Positions 9,358 through 19,019 are shown, counted from the first letter of the stretch. The stretch: DNA of 64,000 nt from Prevotella sp. (GCA_017548275.1 JAFZAH010000051.1:1-64000), one strand, 5' to 3'. Translations and numbers: made by a program. The notes: generated from the letters alone by a model not told the origin.

Positions 9358-10344
9358 ATGAAAAAGATTTGTTATTTAGTGGTTTGGGTAGCCATGGCGG
9401 TTTGCTTTAGCGCTTGCAATAAGACTCCTGCCCAACAGGCAGAACAGAGACAAACCGCTGATGCGACAGATGACAGCAACACACCAAAGCAGACGGAAGA
9501 AGCGGAGTTGCCACCGGTGCTCGCTGTCTGTGTCAAAGGACTGCCGCTGTTCGCTCCTTTCAACGAGGGTGACATCATCAATGGTGGGCGTGATTTGAAG
9601 CAGACTCCCGAGAAATACACGAAACTCATTCTCGACGATACGGTGTATGATGTGACCTATCAAGGTGAGAAAAACAAAGAACTGAAGAACGACGAGAGTG
9701 CCATCAATGAGTATTATTATAAAAACAACGATGCCATGAAAGGGCAACTCTATGATTATGCCGACCCTAAAGCCATTGAGAATCACTTGAAGACACACGG
9801 TGACATGACGGCTGAGGGTGAGATTATCCCCCAAGAGTATGCAGACGGCATTCTTGTACCGGCTGATTACCTCAAAGGGCGCACCGTGATGAAGGTCATG
9901 GCCACGACCACAGAAGCACCGGGCGAACCGCAGTTCAACACGGATATCGTGGCGAAAGTAGAGAAAATGTTAGGGCAGAAAGTGGAACAAAACCGCATCG
10001 CATACGTCTTCGGGAAGGATGAATGCCTCTTCGGCGTGATGAGAACCAAACCCAACGACAAATATGGTGTGGCGGCATGGGTGTTGGCCGAAGGGAAAGA
10101 CGTCAGCATCTGGACCGACACCTGTGAAGTGGTGAAAGAGGAAAACCGTATTTACTGGTCGAGCATCGACCCCGACGAATACATGGAACCCATAGTTAAA
10201 GCCGTGGTCAAAGGCGACAAAGGTTATGAAATCTTTACCATACACATGAATACCGACGAGATGGCACACTATTTCCTTATGAGACAAAAAGGGGATAAAA
10301 TGACGCAAACCTCCATGGGCAGTTTCTACCAGAGATACGAATAG
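9358..10344 (+). CDS. Lipoprotein of unknown function
   Basis: This is a 328-residue lipoprotein; start ATG 9358 places a lipobox (CFSAC) with Cys20 at the end of a short signal peptide. After a Gln/Thr/Glu-rich linker (about 21-55) comes a mixed alpha/beta region with no motif I recognise: LAVCVKGLPLFAP near 58, YADPKAIENHLKTHGDM near 135, IPQEYADGILVPADYLKG near 160, then repeated acidic loops. No catalytic signature is visible. It has its own promoter and is convergent with the membrane-protein operon, so neighbours give no clear clue. I do not recognise the family. Confidence 0.7.
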   Translation: MKKICYLVVWVAMAVCFSACNKTPAQQAEQRQTADATDDSNTPKQTEEAELPPVLAVCVKGLPLFAPFNEGDIINGGRDLKQTPEKYTKLILDDTVYDVTYQGEKNKELKNDESAINEYYYKNNDAMKGQLYDYADPKAIENHLKTHGDMTAEGEIIPQEYADGILVPADYLKGRTVMKVMATTTEAPGEPQFNTDIVAKVEKMLGQKVEQNRIAYVFGKDECLFGVMRTKPNDKYGVAAWVLAEGKDVSIWTDTCEVVKEENRIYWSSIDPDEYMEPIVKAVVKGDKGYEIFTIHMNTDEMAHYFLMRQKGDKMTQTSMGSFYQRYE

Positions 10345-10378
10345 ATAATCCCTGTCTCTTCAGCGTTTCGATTTTGGA

Positions 10379-10831
10379 TTAGAAAAACGTTGCACCCAGA
10401 CATATCACCAGCACATAGCGAAGACATTTGCCGAGAAATGTGCTGATGGCGGTGATATAAAGATTGGCGCGCATCAGACCCAAGGCGATGGACAGTGCAG
10501 TGCCTAAAATCGGAAGAAAGGCGAAGAAGCCGACCCATGCGCCTTTGTCGCCCATAAACCGCAGTGCCTTGTCCAGACTCTCTTTTTTCACATGCAGATA
10601 GCGTTCTATCCATTCCGTCTTGCCCTGACGTCCCACCCAATAGTTGAACATCGAACCGCCCCAATTGCCGATGGTGCCGTAGATGGCCAACGGCACAGGT
10701 TCAAGTCCTGCGGCCATCAGACCCAACATCACGGCTTCACTGCTGAATGGCAGAAAACTGCCGGCGATAAAGGCGGCGGCAAACATGCCCCAATAACCGT
10801 AGTTTATAAGAAAATCGATGAGGGCATCCAT
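10379..10831 (-). CDS. YqaA/DedA-like membrane protein
   Basis: This is a 150-residue integral membrane protein of the SNARE-associated/VTT (DedA, YqaA) type. The start is taken at ATG 10831, giving MDALIDFLINYGYWGMF; a longer frame adds 22 atypical residues. The family region SFLPFSSEAVMLGLM appears near residue 24, GNWGGSMFNYWVGRQG near 52, and a conserved glycine/proline loop FFAFLPILGTALSIALGLMR near 100. DedA-family proteins are implicated in lipid transport across membranes. It overlaps the upstream membrane-protein gene by 28 bp, so the two are translationally coupled. Confidence 0.8.
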   Translation of the reverse strand: MDALIDFLINYGYWGMFAAAFIAGSFLPFSSEAVMLGLMAAGLEPVPLAIYGTIGNWGGSMFNYWVGRQGKTEWIERYLHVKKESLDKALRFMGDKGAWVGFFAFLPILGTALSIALGLMRANLYITAISTFLGKCLRYVLVICLGATFF

Positions 10832-11748
10832 AAATGATAGGCAATGATGGCAAAGGCCAATAGTAAAATAAGATAGAACGCGATATTGGTGATCCACGTG
10901 TGGGTCAGCGTGATGAAATGGGCTATCAGCGGACTGGTGTTCACGATGATAACCGCCAGCAACAAGTTGTAATGCTGTGGTTGTAAGATGATGAATACCA
11001 GTGCGGCGACATCCATCACCACGAAAATCTGGAAAAACATACGGGTACGGATCTTGTCGGCATACCCGTTGCGCAGGTAGTGGATAATCCCCATAAGTGC
11101 CAACAGTGCGATAAATGCGAAGGTGACCAGTTGGTGCTCGTTGAGGATGGTATAATCACATACGGGGCCATAATCAGCCAACTTCATGAAATGTTGCGGT
11201 ATCCATTCATATTGCCCCGTATATAACAGATAAATGGCGGCAAACCAATAGGGAGTGATAATGCCTAAAAGAGAGGCGGAAAACGAACGCCCGCGCATCG
11301 TTCGAAGATTGAATATCATCACTGCCCAGATAAACGGCACGAAATACAAATACTGTACGAACACCAGCGATGCCAGCCCCACACAAAGAAATCCGTAATA
11401 CACCCAACCCGCCGACAAACGCAACTGATAACAGTGAAATAACGACACATATAGCGCGGCAGTACATAGTGTGATGATACTTACTAAAAGGTCAGGGTAC
11501 AAAAAGCATGACACCGATGTGAGCAACAGAAAAGAGGCTGACACCATGCGGCTGTAGATACGCAACAACTGATTGACATTGTTCAACTCTATCATCAGAT
11601 AGGTTGACAATGCCAAACAGGCTGTCTGCACCCATAGGCGCTGTTCCACCATCCCTGATTTCACACATACCGCAATGGCTAAGAGTGCAAAAAAAGGAAA
11701 AGTGAAACGGCTTTCAGCCACTACATTCTGAAATCGCTTAAATGCCAT
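10804..11748 (-). CDS. Polytopic membrane protein of unknown function
   Basis: This 314-residue protein has about nine to ten predicted hydrophobic segments spread along its length (for example FPFFALLAIAVCVKS near 17 and AFYLILLLAFAIIAYHLWM at the C-terminus). Charged loops are short, and I see no transporter or enzyme signature. It resembles an uncharacterised Bacteroidetes family that often accompanies purine or housekeeping genes. It follows purD on the same strand after 101 bp containing a CCCTTGC-type repeat and overlaps the YqaA-like gene downstream. The function is unknown. Confidence 0.7.
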   Translation of the reverse strand: MAFKRFQNVVAESRFTFPFFALLAIAVCVKSGMVEQRLWVQTACLALSTYLMIELNNVNQLLRIYSRMVSASFLLLTSVSCFLYPDLLVSIITLCTAALYVSLFHCYQLRLSAGWVYYGFLCVGLASLVFVQYLYFVPFIWAVMIFNLRTMRGRSFSASLLGIITPYWFAAIYLLYTGQYEWIPQHFMKLADYGPVCDYTILNEHQLVTFAFIALLALMGIIHYLRNGYADKIRTRMFFQIFVVMDVAALVFIILQPQHYNLLLAVIIVNTSPLIAHFITLTHTWITNIAFYLILLLAFAIIAYHLWMPSSIFL

Positions 11749-11818
11749 TTTTCAGGAGTTTACCGCTCACAGTGTTCGCTCGGATGTTGTAGGGGCAATA
11801 CTTTGCTAATAGAGGGGG

Positions 11819-11850
11819 CTCTTGCCCCTTGCCCCCTGCTCCTCTCCCCT
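11819..11850. repeat. CCCTTGC-type short tandem repeat at purD 3' end
   Basis: Degenerate copies of a 7-nt unit (cttgccc / cttgccc / cctgctc) reach the purD stop codon. The same unit recurs at 17024-17060 and 44222-44276, again directly after minus-strand genes. Confidence 0.6.
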
Positions 11851-13118
11851 TAAAGGTCTTTCCCGATGTCGCGGCGGAAATATTTTCCTTCAAACTGTAT
11901 CTTTTGTGCCTCGGCAAAACTCTTCTTGAGTGCTTCTTCCTTGTCGGCTCCGTAACTGCTCACGGCTATCACACGGCCGCCGGCGGTCACGATGTCGTCT
12001 TCCTTGAAGGCTGTGCCACTATGGAAAACGATGGAACCATCCACTTGGTCGATGCCGCTGATGGGATAACCTTTCTTGTAGGCTTGTGGATAACCACCGC
12101 TCACAAGCATTACACACACGGCCGAACGCGGGTCAAATTCAATGTTACGGCTGCCAAGATTGCCCTCTGCCACACCCTCGAGCAAATCCACAAGGTCGCT
12201 CTTCAAACGCAACATCACACTTTCTGTCTCGGGGTCGCCCATGCGGCAGTTGTATTCTATTACCATCGGTTCTCCTTTCACGTTGATTAGTCCGAAGAAG
12301 ATAAATCCTTTATAATCAATGCCTTCTGATGCCAATCCTTCAACTGTGGGACGGATGATGCGGTCTTCCACTTTCTTCATCCAATCTGACGTTGCAAAGG
12401 GAACGGGGGTCACGCTGCCCATGCCGCCGGTGTTCAGACCGGTGTCGCCCTCGCCGATGCGTTTGTAGTCTTTCGCTTCGGGCAATATCTTGTAGTCCTT
12501 GCCGTCTGTCAGCACAAAGACGGAACACTCGATACCGCTTAAAAATTCCTCAATGACCACCTGAGCGGACGCCTCGCCAAACATACCGCCGAGCATCTCT
12601 TCCAGTTCTTTCTTGGCCTCTTCCAAAGTGGGCAATATCAGCACACCTTTGCCGGCGCACAGACCGTCGGCTTTCAGTACGTAGGGGGGCTGCAGAGTCT
12701 CTAAAAACGCTAACCCTTCTTTTAGTGTGGTGCCGTCAAATGTCTGATAACGGGCGGTGGGGATGCCATGACGCTGCATGAATCCCTTGGCGAAGTCTTT
12801 GGAACCTTCCAAAACCGCACCGGCTTTCGACGGACCGATAACGGGCACGTGTGACGTGCGGCTGTCATTCTTGAATTCGTCGTAGATGCCTTTCACTAGC
12901 GGGTCTTCAGGCCCTACCACCACCATGTCGATACCTTTTTCTACAGTAAATTGTTTCAAGGTTTCGAAATCATCTGCTTTGATGGCTACATTCTCGCCGC
13001 AACTCGCCGTACCCGCATTTCCAGGTGCGATATACAGTTTCTCTACTTTCTCGCTCTGTGCTATTTTCCAGGCCAAGGCGTGCTCGCGCCCTCCGCTGCC
13101 TAATAGTAATATCTTCAT
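11850..13118 (-). CDS. purD: Phosphoribosylamine-glycine ligase
   Basis: This 422-residue protein is GARS, which joins 5-phosphoribosylamine and glycine with ATP to give GAR, the second step of purine synthesis. The N-terminus has the PurD signature [15 protein letters not shown] and the nearby APGNAGTA. The ATP-grasp domain runs from about residue 105 ([30 protein letters not shown]). The metal-binding region holds [14 protein letters not shown] near 290, and the C-terminal domain closes the protein. The length is normal. It is followed by the polytopic membrane protein; the upstream gene on the same strand is the DPP-IV-like peptidase, 69 bp away. Confidence 0.97.
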   Translation of the reverse strand: MKILLLGSGGREHALAWKIAQSEKVEKLYIAPGNAGTASCGENVAIKADDFETLKQFTVEKGIDMVVVGPEDPLVKGIYDEFKNDSRTSHVPVIGPSKAGAVLEGSKDFAKGFMQRHGIPTARYQTFDGTTLKEGLAFLETLQPPYVLKADGLCAGKGVLILPTLEEAKKELEEMLGGMFGEASAQVVIEEFLSGIECSVFVLTDGKDYKILPEAKDYKRIGEGDTGLNTGGMGSVTPVPFATSDWMKKVEDRIIRPTVEGLASEGIDYKGFIFFGLINVKGEPMVIEYNCRMGDPETESVMLRLKSDLVDLLEGVAEGNLGSRNIEFDPRSAVCVMLVSGGYPQAYKKGYPISGIDQVDGSIVFHSGTAFKEDDIVTAGGRVIAVSSYGADKEEALKKSFAEAQKIQFEGKYFRRDIGKDL

Positions 13119-13156
13119 AGTAAATTATGATGAATAAATATGTTCAATGATATTAA

Positions 13157-13189
13157 AACCTCAAATATCAAATCTCAAACCTCAAACCT
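13157..13189. repeat. TCAAAYC heptamer array at peptidase 3' end
   Basis: Degenerate copies of TCAAACC/TCAAATA/TCAAATC run from 13157 into the stop codon of the peptidase at 13188-13190. The same unit appears before the RND permease at 58628-58663. Confidence 0.6.
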
Positions 13190-15359
13190 ACTTAAGGTAA
13201 TCCTCAAAATACTGCGTGATACGTTCATGCAGGTGGGTGCTCTGGTGTCCGCGCATGTTATGCGGCTCCCCGGGATATACGAAGAAATCGGGTTGTGTAC
13301 CTGCTAAGATGCATGCCTCTAAGAACGACAGGCAATGTTGCGGCACCACCGTTTGGTCATTATAACCCGAAATGATTTGCAGTTTGCCTTTCAGGTCTTT
13401 GGCCCGCGGAATGAGCGAGGTTTTCTCATAACCTTCAGGGTTGGTCTGCGGCGTGTCCATATAGCGCTCGCCATACATCACCTCATACCATTTCCAGTCG
13501 ATGACAGGACCGCCTGCCACTCCTACTTTGAACACATCGGGGTAATTGGTCATCAGCGAGATGGTCATGAATCCGCCGAAACTCCATCCGTGTACGCCGA
13601 TACGGTCGGCATCCACATAGGGGAGCGATTTCAGATATTCCACACCGCGCATCTGGTCTTGCATCTCTATCTGACCCAACTGGCGAAATGTGGCCTGTTC
13701 AAAGTCACGACCACGGTTTTCAGAACCCCGGTTGTCGAGAATAAACAGCACGTAGCCTTTTTGTGCCATGTATGTCTCCCAACCACGGCTGGCGTAGTGC
13801 CAACGGGCATCAACATTGTGAGCATGCGGACCGCCATAGACGTAAATCACAGTGGGGTATTTCTTTGTAGGGTCAAATCCGGTGGGTTTCACCATCCTGT
13901 AATAGAGGTTGGTGATACCGTCGGCTGCCTTGATTGTGCCGCAACTGTATTCGGGCACGTCATAACCGGCCCACGGGTCGGCGGCGGTCAGATAGTTTTT
14001 CGTTTTTGTTTTGCCGTCTGTGGCTACGATGTCAATCTTGCGTGGTACGTCAGGAGAAGAATAGGTGTCGCAAATATATGCGCCGCCGCTACTGAGTTCA
14101 CCATTGTGATAACCCTCGCCGTTGTCGAGCAGGGTGCGTTTGCCGTTGCTCACATTCACGGAATAAAGATTGGCCTGGATAGGACTCTTCTCGTTCGAGA
14201 GGATAATCACGCTTTTTTTCTTCTCGTTGAATCCCGCCACATCCATCACTACCCATTCACCGGAAGTGAGTTGTTTTATCTGTTTTCCCTTCGTGTCGAA
14301 GAGGTACAGATGGTTATAACCGTCTTTCTGGCTTTGCAAGATGAATTTCTCCTTGTCCCACGGCAGGAACTGGATAGGATGCAGCGGTTCCACATATTTG
14401 TCGCTCTGTTCGTGGTACAACTCGCCGGTCTTTTTGCCTGTCACAGCATCATAACTCACCAGACGACAGTCGTTCTGGTCGCGGTTCAGTTCTTGTATAT
14501 AGATGGTCTTGTTGTCAGGACTCCACGCGATGTTGGTGAAATAGCGGTCAGTGGGGTCACCGGCATCCAAATAGATGGTCTTGCCGCTGGTCAGGTCATA
14601 CACGCCCACAGTCACCTTGTGGCTCGTCTCGCCGGCCATGGGATATTTGTCGGGTTCATAGGCGGCGATACGGTTGTCGATGTTCACCTGAGGATAGTCG
14701 GTCACCATGCTCTGGTCCATGCGATAGAAGGCTAACCGTTGACCGTCTGGACTCCAGAAGGTGCCTTTCTCGATACCGAACTCATCACGGTGTACGGACT
14801 GCCCATACACCATCTCGCGCGAACCGTCGGTGCTCAATTGGCGTAAATGTCCCTCCGCGTCGGTCACGTAGAGGTTATGGTCAGCCACGAAAGCCACGGC
14901 GCGTGAAGCGCTGTTCCAGTCTTTTGCCGTCTCAGACAGACCGTTTACCTGACGGCTCTGGCGCCACACGACTTTCTTCTCTTCCCAGTTCACCAACATT
15001 CTCTCTTGTTTGCTGCTCAACAGCACAAGCGGTTCATTGGGGTAGGGGAAGGTGGCATAGTAGAAATGGCGGATGCGTGTGCTGTCGGTCGTTTCGGCCC
15101 AACGGTTCAACTCATCGATGGCGAAAAGGGTCTTCTCTTCGCCTGTCTGCTTGTTCACCAGTGCGCAATAGTGAGCCTCGGTATGAATTAGTTCATCGCC
15201 CCACCAAGCGGTGTAGCGGTTCTCGGGAATCATGCTGTAATAGTTGTTCCCGCCATGATTCAGGTCTTCCAGTGTAAACTGTTTCTTTTGTGCTGTCATG
15301 CCCAATGGTATGAGTAGAGTGACGCAAGCCGTTACGATTTGTCGGATATTAATCTTCAT
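13188..15359 (-). CDS. S9 family peptidase, dipeptidyl peptidase IV-like
   Basis: This 723-residue exported serine peptidase (signal peptide 1-23, MTAQ) has an N-terminal beta-propeller and a C-terminal alpha/beta-hydrolase domain. The family's propeller signature is seen in DEFGIEKGTFWSPDGQRLAF near residue 195. The catalytic triad is Ser593 in HGWSFGGFM, Asp668 in GYNDQTV and His700 in EPHNMRG. It removes N-terminal dipeptides, typically X-Pro, in the periplasm and supports peptide use. Its start overlaps the end of the methyltransferase gene by 11 bp, so the two are probably cotranscribed. A heptamer repeat reaches its stop codon. Confidence 0.92.
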   Translation of the reverse strand: MKINIRQIVTACVTLLIPLGMTAQKKQFTLEDLNHGGNNYYSMIPENRYTAWWGDELIHTEAHYCALVNKQTGEEKTLFAIDELNRWAETTDSTRIRHFYYATFPYPNEPLVLLSSKQERMLVNWEEKKVVWRQSRQVNGLSETAKDWNSASRAVAFVADHNLYVTDAEGHLRQLSTDGSREMVYGQSVHRDEFGIEKGTFWSPDGQRLAFYRMDQSMVTDYPQVNIDNRIAAYEPDKYPMAGETSHKVTVGVYDLTSGKTIYLDAGDPTDRYFTNIAWSPDNKTIYIQELNRDQNDCRLVSYDAVTGKKTGELYHEQSDKYVEPLHPIQFLPWDKEKFILQSQKDGYNHLYLFDTKGKQIKQLTSGEWVVMDVAGFNEKKKSVIILSNEKSPIQANLYSVNVSNGKRTLLDNGEGYHNGELSSGGAYICDTYSSPDVPRKIDIVATDGKTKTKNYLTAADPWAGYDVPEYSCGTIKAADGITNLYYRMVKPTGFDPTKKYPTVIYVYGGPHAHNVDARWHYASRGWETYMAQKGYVLFILDNRGSENRGRDFEQATFRQLGQIEMQDQMRGVEYLKSLPYVDADRIGVHGWSFGGFMTISLMTNYPDVFKVGVAGGPVIDWKWYEVMYGERYMDTPQTNPEGYEKTSLIPRAKDLKGKLQIISGYNDQTVVPQHCLSFLEACILAGTQPDFFVYPGEPHNMRGHQSTHLHERITQYFEDYLK

Positions 15360-16932
15360 CTTCTATGTCTATTCTGCTGTTGTCTATTCTGCGGTTGGAG
15401 TTCTTCCTGCCTCTGAAGGAATTGCGGTTGTCACGCTGTTCTTTGCGTTTGCGTTTGGAGTCGCGTTGAGCGAATCCGCGCTCGGCATTGCGTCTGTCGC
15501 GGTCCGATGGCTTTCCGCCGCGTGTGCCACGACCGGGACGACTGTCGCGCTCGCCATGCTCGTCAAAACGGTCTCGCGAGGAGCGTGCGTCGCGTCGGGG
15601 TTTTGCGGTGCGGGATTCGAATGGATCATGGTCTAACGAACGGAATTTGAACGACCGGATGTCACCCCCCTCATTCTCCGCCATCTCTTCCAGACGTTTC
15701 TTAAATTCACGATTTTTCTTGAAACGGTGTTTCTCTGCCATGGCGCGGCGCTCTTCATCGGTCTTGACCACGCCGCCTTCTTCGCGGAATTCACGCAAAC
15801 GACCGCTGAAAATAGTGTATTTGCGGAATTCGCACTCCAATGAACCATTGAATACGGGTATCTTGATAGAGGGTTTCAGGCCAATCTGCTCGAAACACTC
15901 CTCGCGGTAACTGAGTATCCATGCGTCATTGTCGGTGAAGGCGTGTTTCAGACGCTCGCCAATCATCTTGTAGGTACCCAGCAGGTCGGGGGTCGAGATG
16001 CGCTCCCCATAGGGCGGGTTCGTCACCATGATACTCTTGTTGGCGGGTTGCGTGAAGTCTTTGAAGTCTGCTTCTTCCACAGTGATGTCTTTGCTCAGAC
16101 CGGCGGCACGTACATTCAAACGGGCGGTATTCACTGCCTTTATATCAATATCGTATCCGTATATATGATGCTCAAATTCACGCTCTTGCGAATCGTCGTT
16201 AAAGACTTCCTCAAACAAATCCGGGTCGAAATCATTCCATTTCTCAAAAGCAAATTCCTTTCGGAATACGCCGGGAGAGATGTTGCGGGCGATGAGGGCG
16301 GCTTCGATGAGCAAGGTGCCCGAACCGCACATCGGGTCGATGAAGTCAGTGTCGCCTTTCCAGCCGGTCATCAGAATCATGCCGGCGGCAAGCACCTCGT
16401 TCAGCGGTGCCTCGACTGACTCCTGGCGGTAACCGCGGCGGTGAAGTGATTCGCCCGATGAGTCGAGGCTCAGGGTGCAGTCTTCGTCGGCGATATGGAT
16501 ATGCAAGCGCAGGTCGGGGTTGCTCACCGAGATGTTCGGGCGTGACCCCGTGTTCTCGCGAAACTGGTCCACAATGGCGTCCTTCACTTTATAGGACACG
16601 AATTTCGAATGGCGGAACTCGTCGGAAAACACGACCGAATCCACGGCAAAGGTCTTGCCGTTATCGATGTATTTAGCCCAATCGACACCTTTCACCGCGT
16701 CATATACATCATCGGCGCTGCGGGCCTTGAAATGGATGATGGGCTTCAATACACGGATGGCCGTATGAAGTTGGAAATTAGCGCGGTACATCAGTTCCTT
16801 GTCGCCGCTGAAAGAGACCATACGGCGGCCTATCTGGATGTTATTGGCACCTAATTCGGTCAATTCTTTTGCCAAGACGGGCTCTAAACCCATGAAGGTC
16901 TTGGCTATCATCTCAAATTCCATTGTTGTCAA
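15349..16932 (-). CDS. THUMP-domain class I rRNA (guanine-N2) methyltransferase, RlmL-like
   Basis: This 527-residue enzyme carries an N-terminal THUMP RNA-binding domain (about 55-160), then a Rossmann methyltransferase domain with the SAM-binding motif DFIDPMCGSGTLLIEAA near 190 and the catalytic NPPYGER near 305. This is the arrangement of RlmL/YcbY-type 23S rRNA N2-guanine methyltransferases. From about residue 400 the protein ends in a very basic, Arg/Asp/Glu-rich, low-complexity tail absent from the compact E. coli enzyme's methylase half. The start may be ATG 16932 or 16923. It overlaps the peptidase start by 11 bp. Confidence 0.88.
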   Translation of the reverse strand: MTTMEFEMIAKTFMGLEPVLAKELTELGANNIQIGRRMVSFSGDKELMYRANFQLHTAIRVLKPIIHFKARSADDVYDAVKGVDWAKYIDNGKTFAVDSVVFSDEFRHSKFVSYKVKDAIVDQFRENTGSRPNISVSNPDLRLHIHIADEDCTLSLDSSGESLHRRGYRQESVEAPLNEVLAAGMILMTGWKGDTDFIDPMCGSGTLLIEAALIARNISPGVFRKEFAFEKWNDFDPDLFEEVFNDDSQEREFEHHIYGYDIDIKAVNTARLNVRAAGLSKDITVEEADFKDFTQPANKSIMVTNPPYGERISTPDLLGTYKMIGERLKHAFTDNDAWILSYREECFEQIGLKPSIKIPVFNGSLECEFRKYTIFSGRLREFREEGGVVKTDEERRAMAEKHRFKKNREFKKRLEEMAENEGGDIRSFKFRSLDHDPFESRTAKPRRDARSSRDRFDEHGERDSRPGRGTRGGKPSDRDRRNAERGFAQRDSKRKRKEQRDNRNSFRGRKNSNRRIDNSRIDIEDED

Positions 16933-17023
16933 TATTTGTTGGTTCTTTATTGTCTTGTCTTTTAGACCTCATTATCCTCATTGGCCTTATTAGCCATATT
17001 GGGCAAAACTACCAGTGCATTTC

Positions 17024-17060
17024 TCTTGCCCCTTGCTCCTTGCCCCTTGCCCCTTGCTCC
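17024..17060. repeat. CCCTTGC heptamer array at cysE 3' end
   Basis: About five copies of a 7-nt unit (cttgccc, cttgctc, cttgccc, cttgccc, cttgctc) end exactly at the cysE stop codon (17060-17062). Confidence 0.7.
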
Positions 17061-17950
17061 TATGACAGAGTCTTCACTTTCTTCGTATTCGGTTCCATGT
17101 CTTCTGTCACCCAGATGTTGGCTCCTACCACGCAACCCTCACCAATGGTGATTCGGCCAAGTATGGTGGCGTTGGAATAGACGATGACGTTGTCTTCCAA
17201 AATAGGATGGCGGGGAATGCCTTTGATGGGGTTGCCGTCAGCGTCGAGCGGGAAACTCTTGGCACCGAGCGTTACTCCCTGATAGAGTTTCACATGCGAA
17301 CCGATGATGCAGGTGGCACCGATGACCACACCCGTTCCGTGGTCGATGGTGAAGTGCGAGCCTATCTGTGCCGCTGGGTGTATGTCGATACCCGTCTCGG
17401 AATGTGCCATCTCGGTCAGCATACGCGGTATCAAAGGCACGCCCAGCAGGTATAACTCATGGGCTAAACGGTAGTTGCTCAGCGCTTTGATGACCGGATA
17501 ACACGAGATGACCTCGCCGTAACTCTCTGCCGCGGGGTCACCGTTATATGCTGCCACCACGTCTGTGGCCAACATTTTGCGGATGTAGGGCAAACGGGCT
17601 ATCATCTCGGTGGCCAGCGATTCTGATTTCTCCCTTCTCAAACGGGTGTCATCGCACGCCTCGGCTGCGCCAAAACACAAACCAGCCTCTATTTGGTCGG
17701 CAAGCAGTTGGTACAGACGTTGTACATAAACGCCTATCTGATATTTCACGGAATGGATGTTGACGGTAGGATTGCCGTAATAGCCGGGGAATAAAATAGC
17801 GCGGGAAATCTCGACAATTTCCTCCAAGGTCTTGCCCGAAGGCAAAGGGTTGCCTTCGTGGTGCTCGTGGTAAAGGCCACGAAGCGACTCGGGTTCCGAC
17901 AGTGCCTCCACTGTCTGGGTCAGCGTATGAGATGTGTCAGAATTACTCAT
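17060..17950 (-). CDS. cysE: Serine O-acetyltransferase
   Basis: This 296-residue left-handed beta-helix acetyltransferase of the CysE/EpsC type makes O-acetylserine from serine and acetyl-CoA for cysteine synthesis. The start is set at ATG 17950; an in-frame ATG at 18016 adds 22 residues. The N-terminal helical part runs to about 185. The hexapeptide domain follows, with IDIHPAAQIGSHFTIDHGTG (catalytic His region) near 205 and GVTLGAKSF near 245. PRHPILEDNVIVYSNATILG near 265 closes the active-site loop. A -7 element for this gene lies at 18034-18041 on the minus strand. It is divergent from the inositol cluster. Confidence 0.93.
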   Translation of the reverse strand: MSNSDTSHTLTQTVEALSEPESLRGLYHEHHEGNPLPSGKTLEEIVEISRAILFPGYYGNPTVNIHSVKYQIGVYVQRLYQLLADQIEAGLCFGAAEACDDTRLRREKSESLATEMIARLPYIRKMLATDVVAAYNGDPAAESYGEVISCYPVIKALSNYRLAHELYLLGVPLIPRMLTEMAHSETGIDIHPAAQIGSHFTIDHGTGVVIGATCIIGSHVKLYQGVTLGAKSFPLDADGNPIKGIPRHPILEDNVIVYSNATILGRITIGEGCVVGANIWVTEDMEPNTKKVKTLS

Positions 17951-18033
17951 CACTTTCTTTGTGTCAATATGTTCTGGCGAAAGACATTTTGCAAAAAAAA
18001 CAGCCATTAAACGCAAAAGTCACTATGCCGCTG

Positions 18034-18041
18034 CAAAGGTA
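18034..18041 (-). promoter_or_regulatory. -7 promoter element for cysE
   Basis: Minus-strand TACCTTTG matches TAnnTTTG. The hexamer-spaced upstream element is ATTG (complement of 18062-18065, spacer 20), one base off TTTG. Confidence 0.55.
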
Positions 18042-18144
18042 CACAAAAAAATGGAAAAAGCCAATCGAAAGCCCAAAAATACACTACAAATGCGCAGAAA
18101 AATAAAAAAGCGCCAAAATGTTTTCACATGTCAATAAGAATGAT

Positions 18145-18152
18145 TACTTTTG
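18145..18152 (+). promoter_or_regulatory. -7 promoter element for the inositol cluster
   Basis: TACTTTTG matches TAnnTTTG, 41 bp before the first cluster gene. At the -33 position with a 20-bp spacer stands TTTT (18121-18124), one base off TTTG. Confidence 0.6.
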
Positions 18153-18192
18153 CATGGAATAATGGCGACAAAGTCGCTGGACGACATTCAGC

Positions 18193-18963
18193 ATGAAATA
18201 CGCGATTATCGCCGCCGGAGAAGGCTCCAGACTCGCACATGAGGGAGTACAGATGCCTAAGCCGTTAGTCACCATACATGGAGAGACGCTCCTGCAGAGG
18301 CTCATACGTATCTTCATGGACAATCAGGCAGAGGAAATCTGCGTGATTTGCAACGGACAGACGGAGTCGGTGGCGCAGCATCTTGAGGAAATAATGCACA
18401 AAGGCTTGGGAGGTATTCCTGTGCCCTTGAAAATGTTGGTCAAAACCACGCCCAGTTCCATGCACAGCCTGTATGAACTGAGTAGGTTCTTCGATGACGA
18501 TGTCTTCTGTGCTACCACAGTTGACACCTTGTTCCGCGAGCGCGAGTTCGCGGAGTATATCTTTATGCTCGACAAGGCGGTGCGCAACGGTGAGGCCGAC
18601 GGGCTGATGGGCGTCACGTCATACATCGACGATGAGAAGCCGCTCTATGTCAATACCGCTGATGACCTCTCGGTCACGGGATTCTACGACGAACCGATGC
18701 CCGGTGTGAGATATGTCTCTGCAGGCATCTACGGACTCCATCGGCGCGCCATCGACACGCTGAAGGCATGTGTTGCCCGGGGTGAGATGAGAATGCGTAA
18801 TTTCCAACGGGCACTGCTGACCGTCGGGTTGAGCCTTAAGGCCTTCCCGTTCAGCAAAGTGATTGATATCGATCATGCCTCAGACATTGTCAAGGCTGAG
18901 ACGTTCCTGGACCGGCAGGTAGATGACAAACAGTCCCAAACGGTCAATTCCTCAAACGACTAA
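18193..18963 (+). CDS. NTP transferase, candidate CTP:inositol-phosphate cytidylyltransferase
   Basis: This 256-residue nucleotidyltransferase of the NDP-sugar pyrophosphorylase fold has the G-x-G-x-R signature AAGEGSRLAHEG (Gly9, Gly11, Arg13), followed by Lys23 in MPKPLV. Acidic VDTLF near residue 114 is a likely metal site. The family transfers NMP onto a phosphorylated substrate. As the first gene of a run that ends in inositol-phosphate synthase and contains a CDP-alcohol phosphatidyltransferase, the best guess is CTP:inositol-1-phosphate cytidylyltransferase giving CDP-inositol. That is inference from context, since ordinary sugar-1-phosphates cannot be excluded. The C-terminal residues and the TAA stop are encoded by an octamer repeat. 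Confidence 0.75.
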   Translation: MKYAIIAAGEGSRLAHEGVQMPKPLVTIHGETLLQRLIRIFMDNQAEEICVICNGQTESVAQHLEEIMHKGLGGIPVPLKMLVKTTPSSMHSLYELSRFFDDDVFCATTVDTLFREREFAEYIFMLDKAVRNGEADGLMGVTSYIDDEKPLYVNTADDLSVTGFYDEPMPGVRYVSAGIYGLHRRAIDTLKACVARGEMRMRNFQRALLTVGLSLKAFPFSKVIDIDHASDIVKAETFLDRQVDDKQSQTVNSSND

Positions 18964-19019
18964 ACGACCAGTCTCCCAAACGACCAAACGACCAGTCTCC
19001 CAAACGACTAAACGACCAA
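18931..19019. repeat. CCAAACGA octamer repeat between cluster genes 1 and 2
   Basis: Copies of an 8-nt unit (ccaaacga, variants ccagtctc, ctaaacga) cover the last codons and stop of the nucleotidyltransferase and run to the base before ATG 19020. The same array type lies at 25531-25617 and 45405-45461, also ending at start codons. Confidence 0.8.

Noticed and set aside
13335-14735. 466-codon plus-strand frame opposite the peptidase
   Set aside because: The minus-strand frame has a full catalytic triad and propeller; the plus frame is a codon-bias shadow.
18931-19019. Possible CRISPR array
   Set aside because: Units are 8 nt and contiguous, without spacers and without cas genes.
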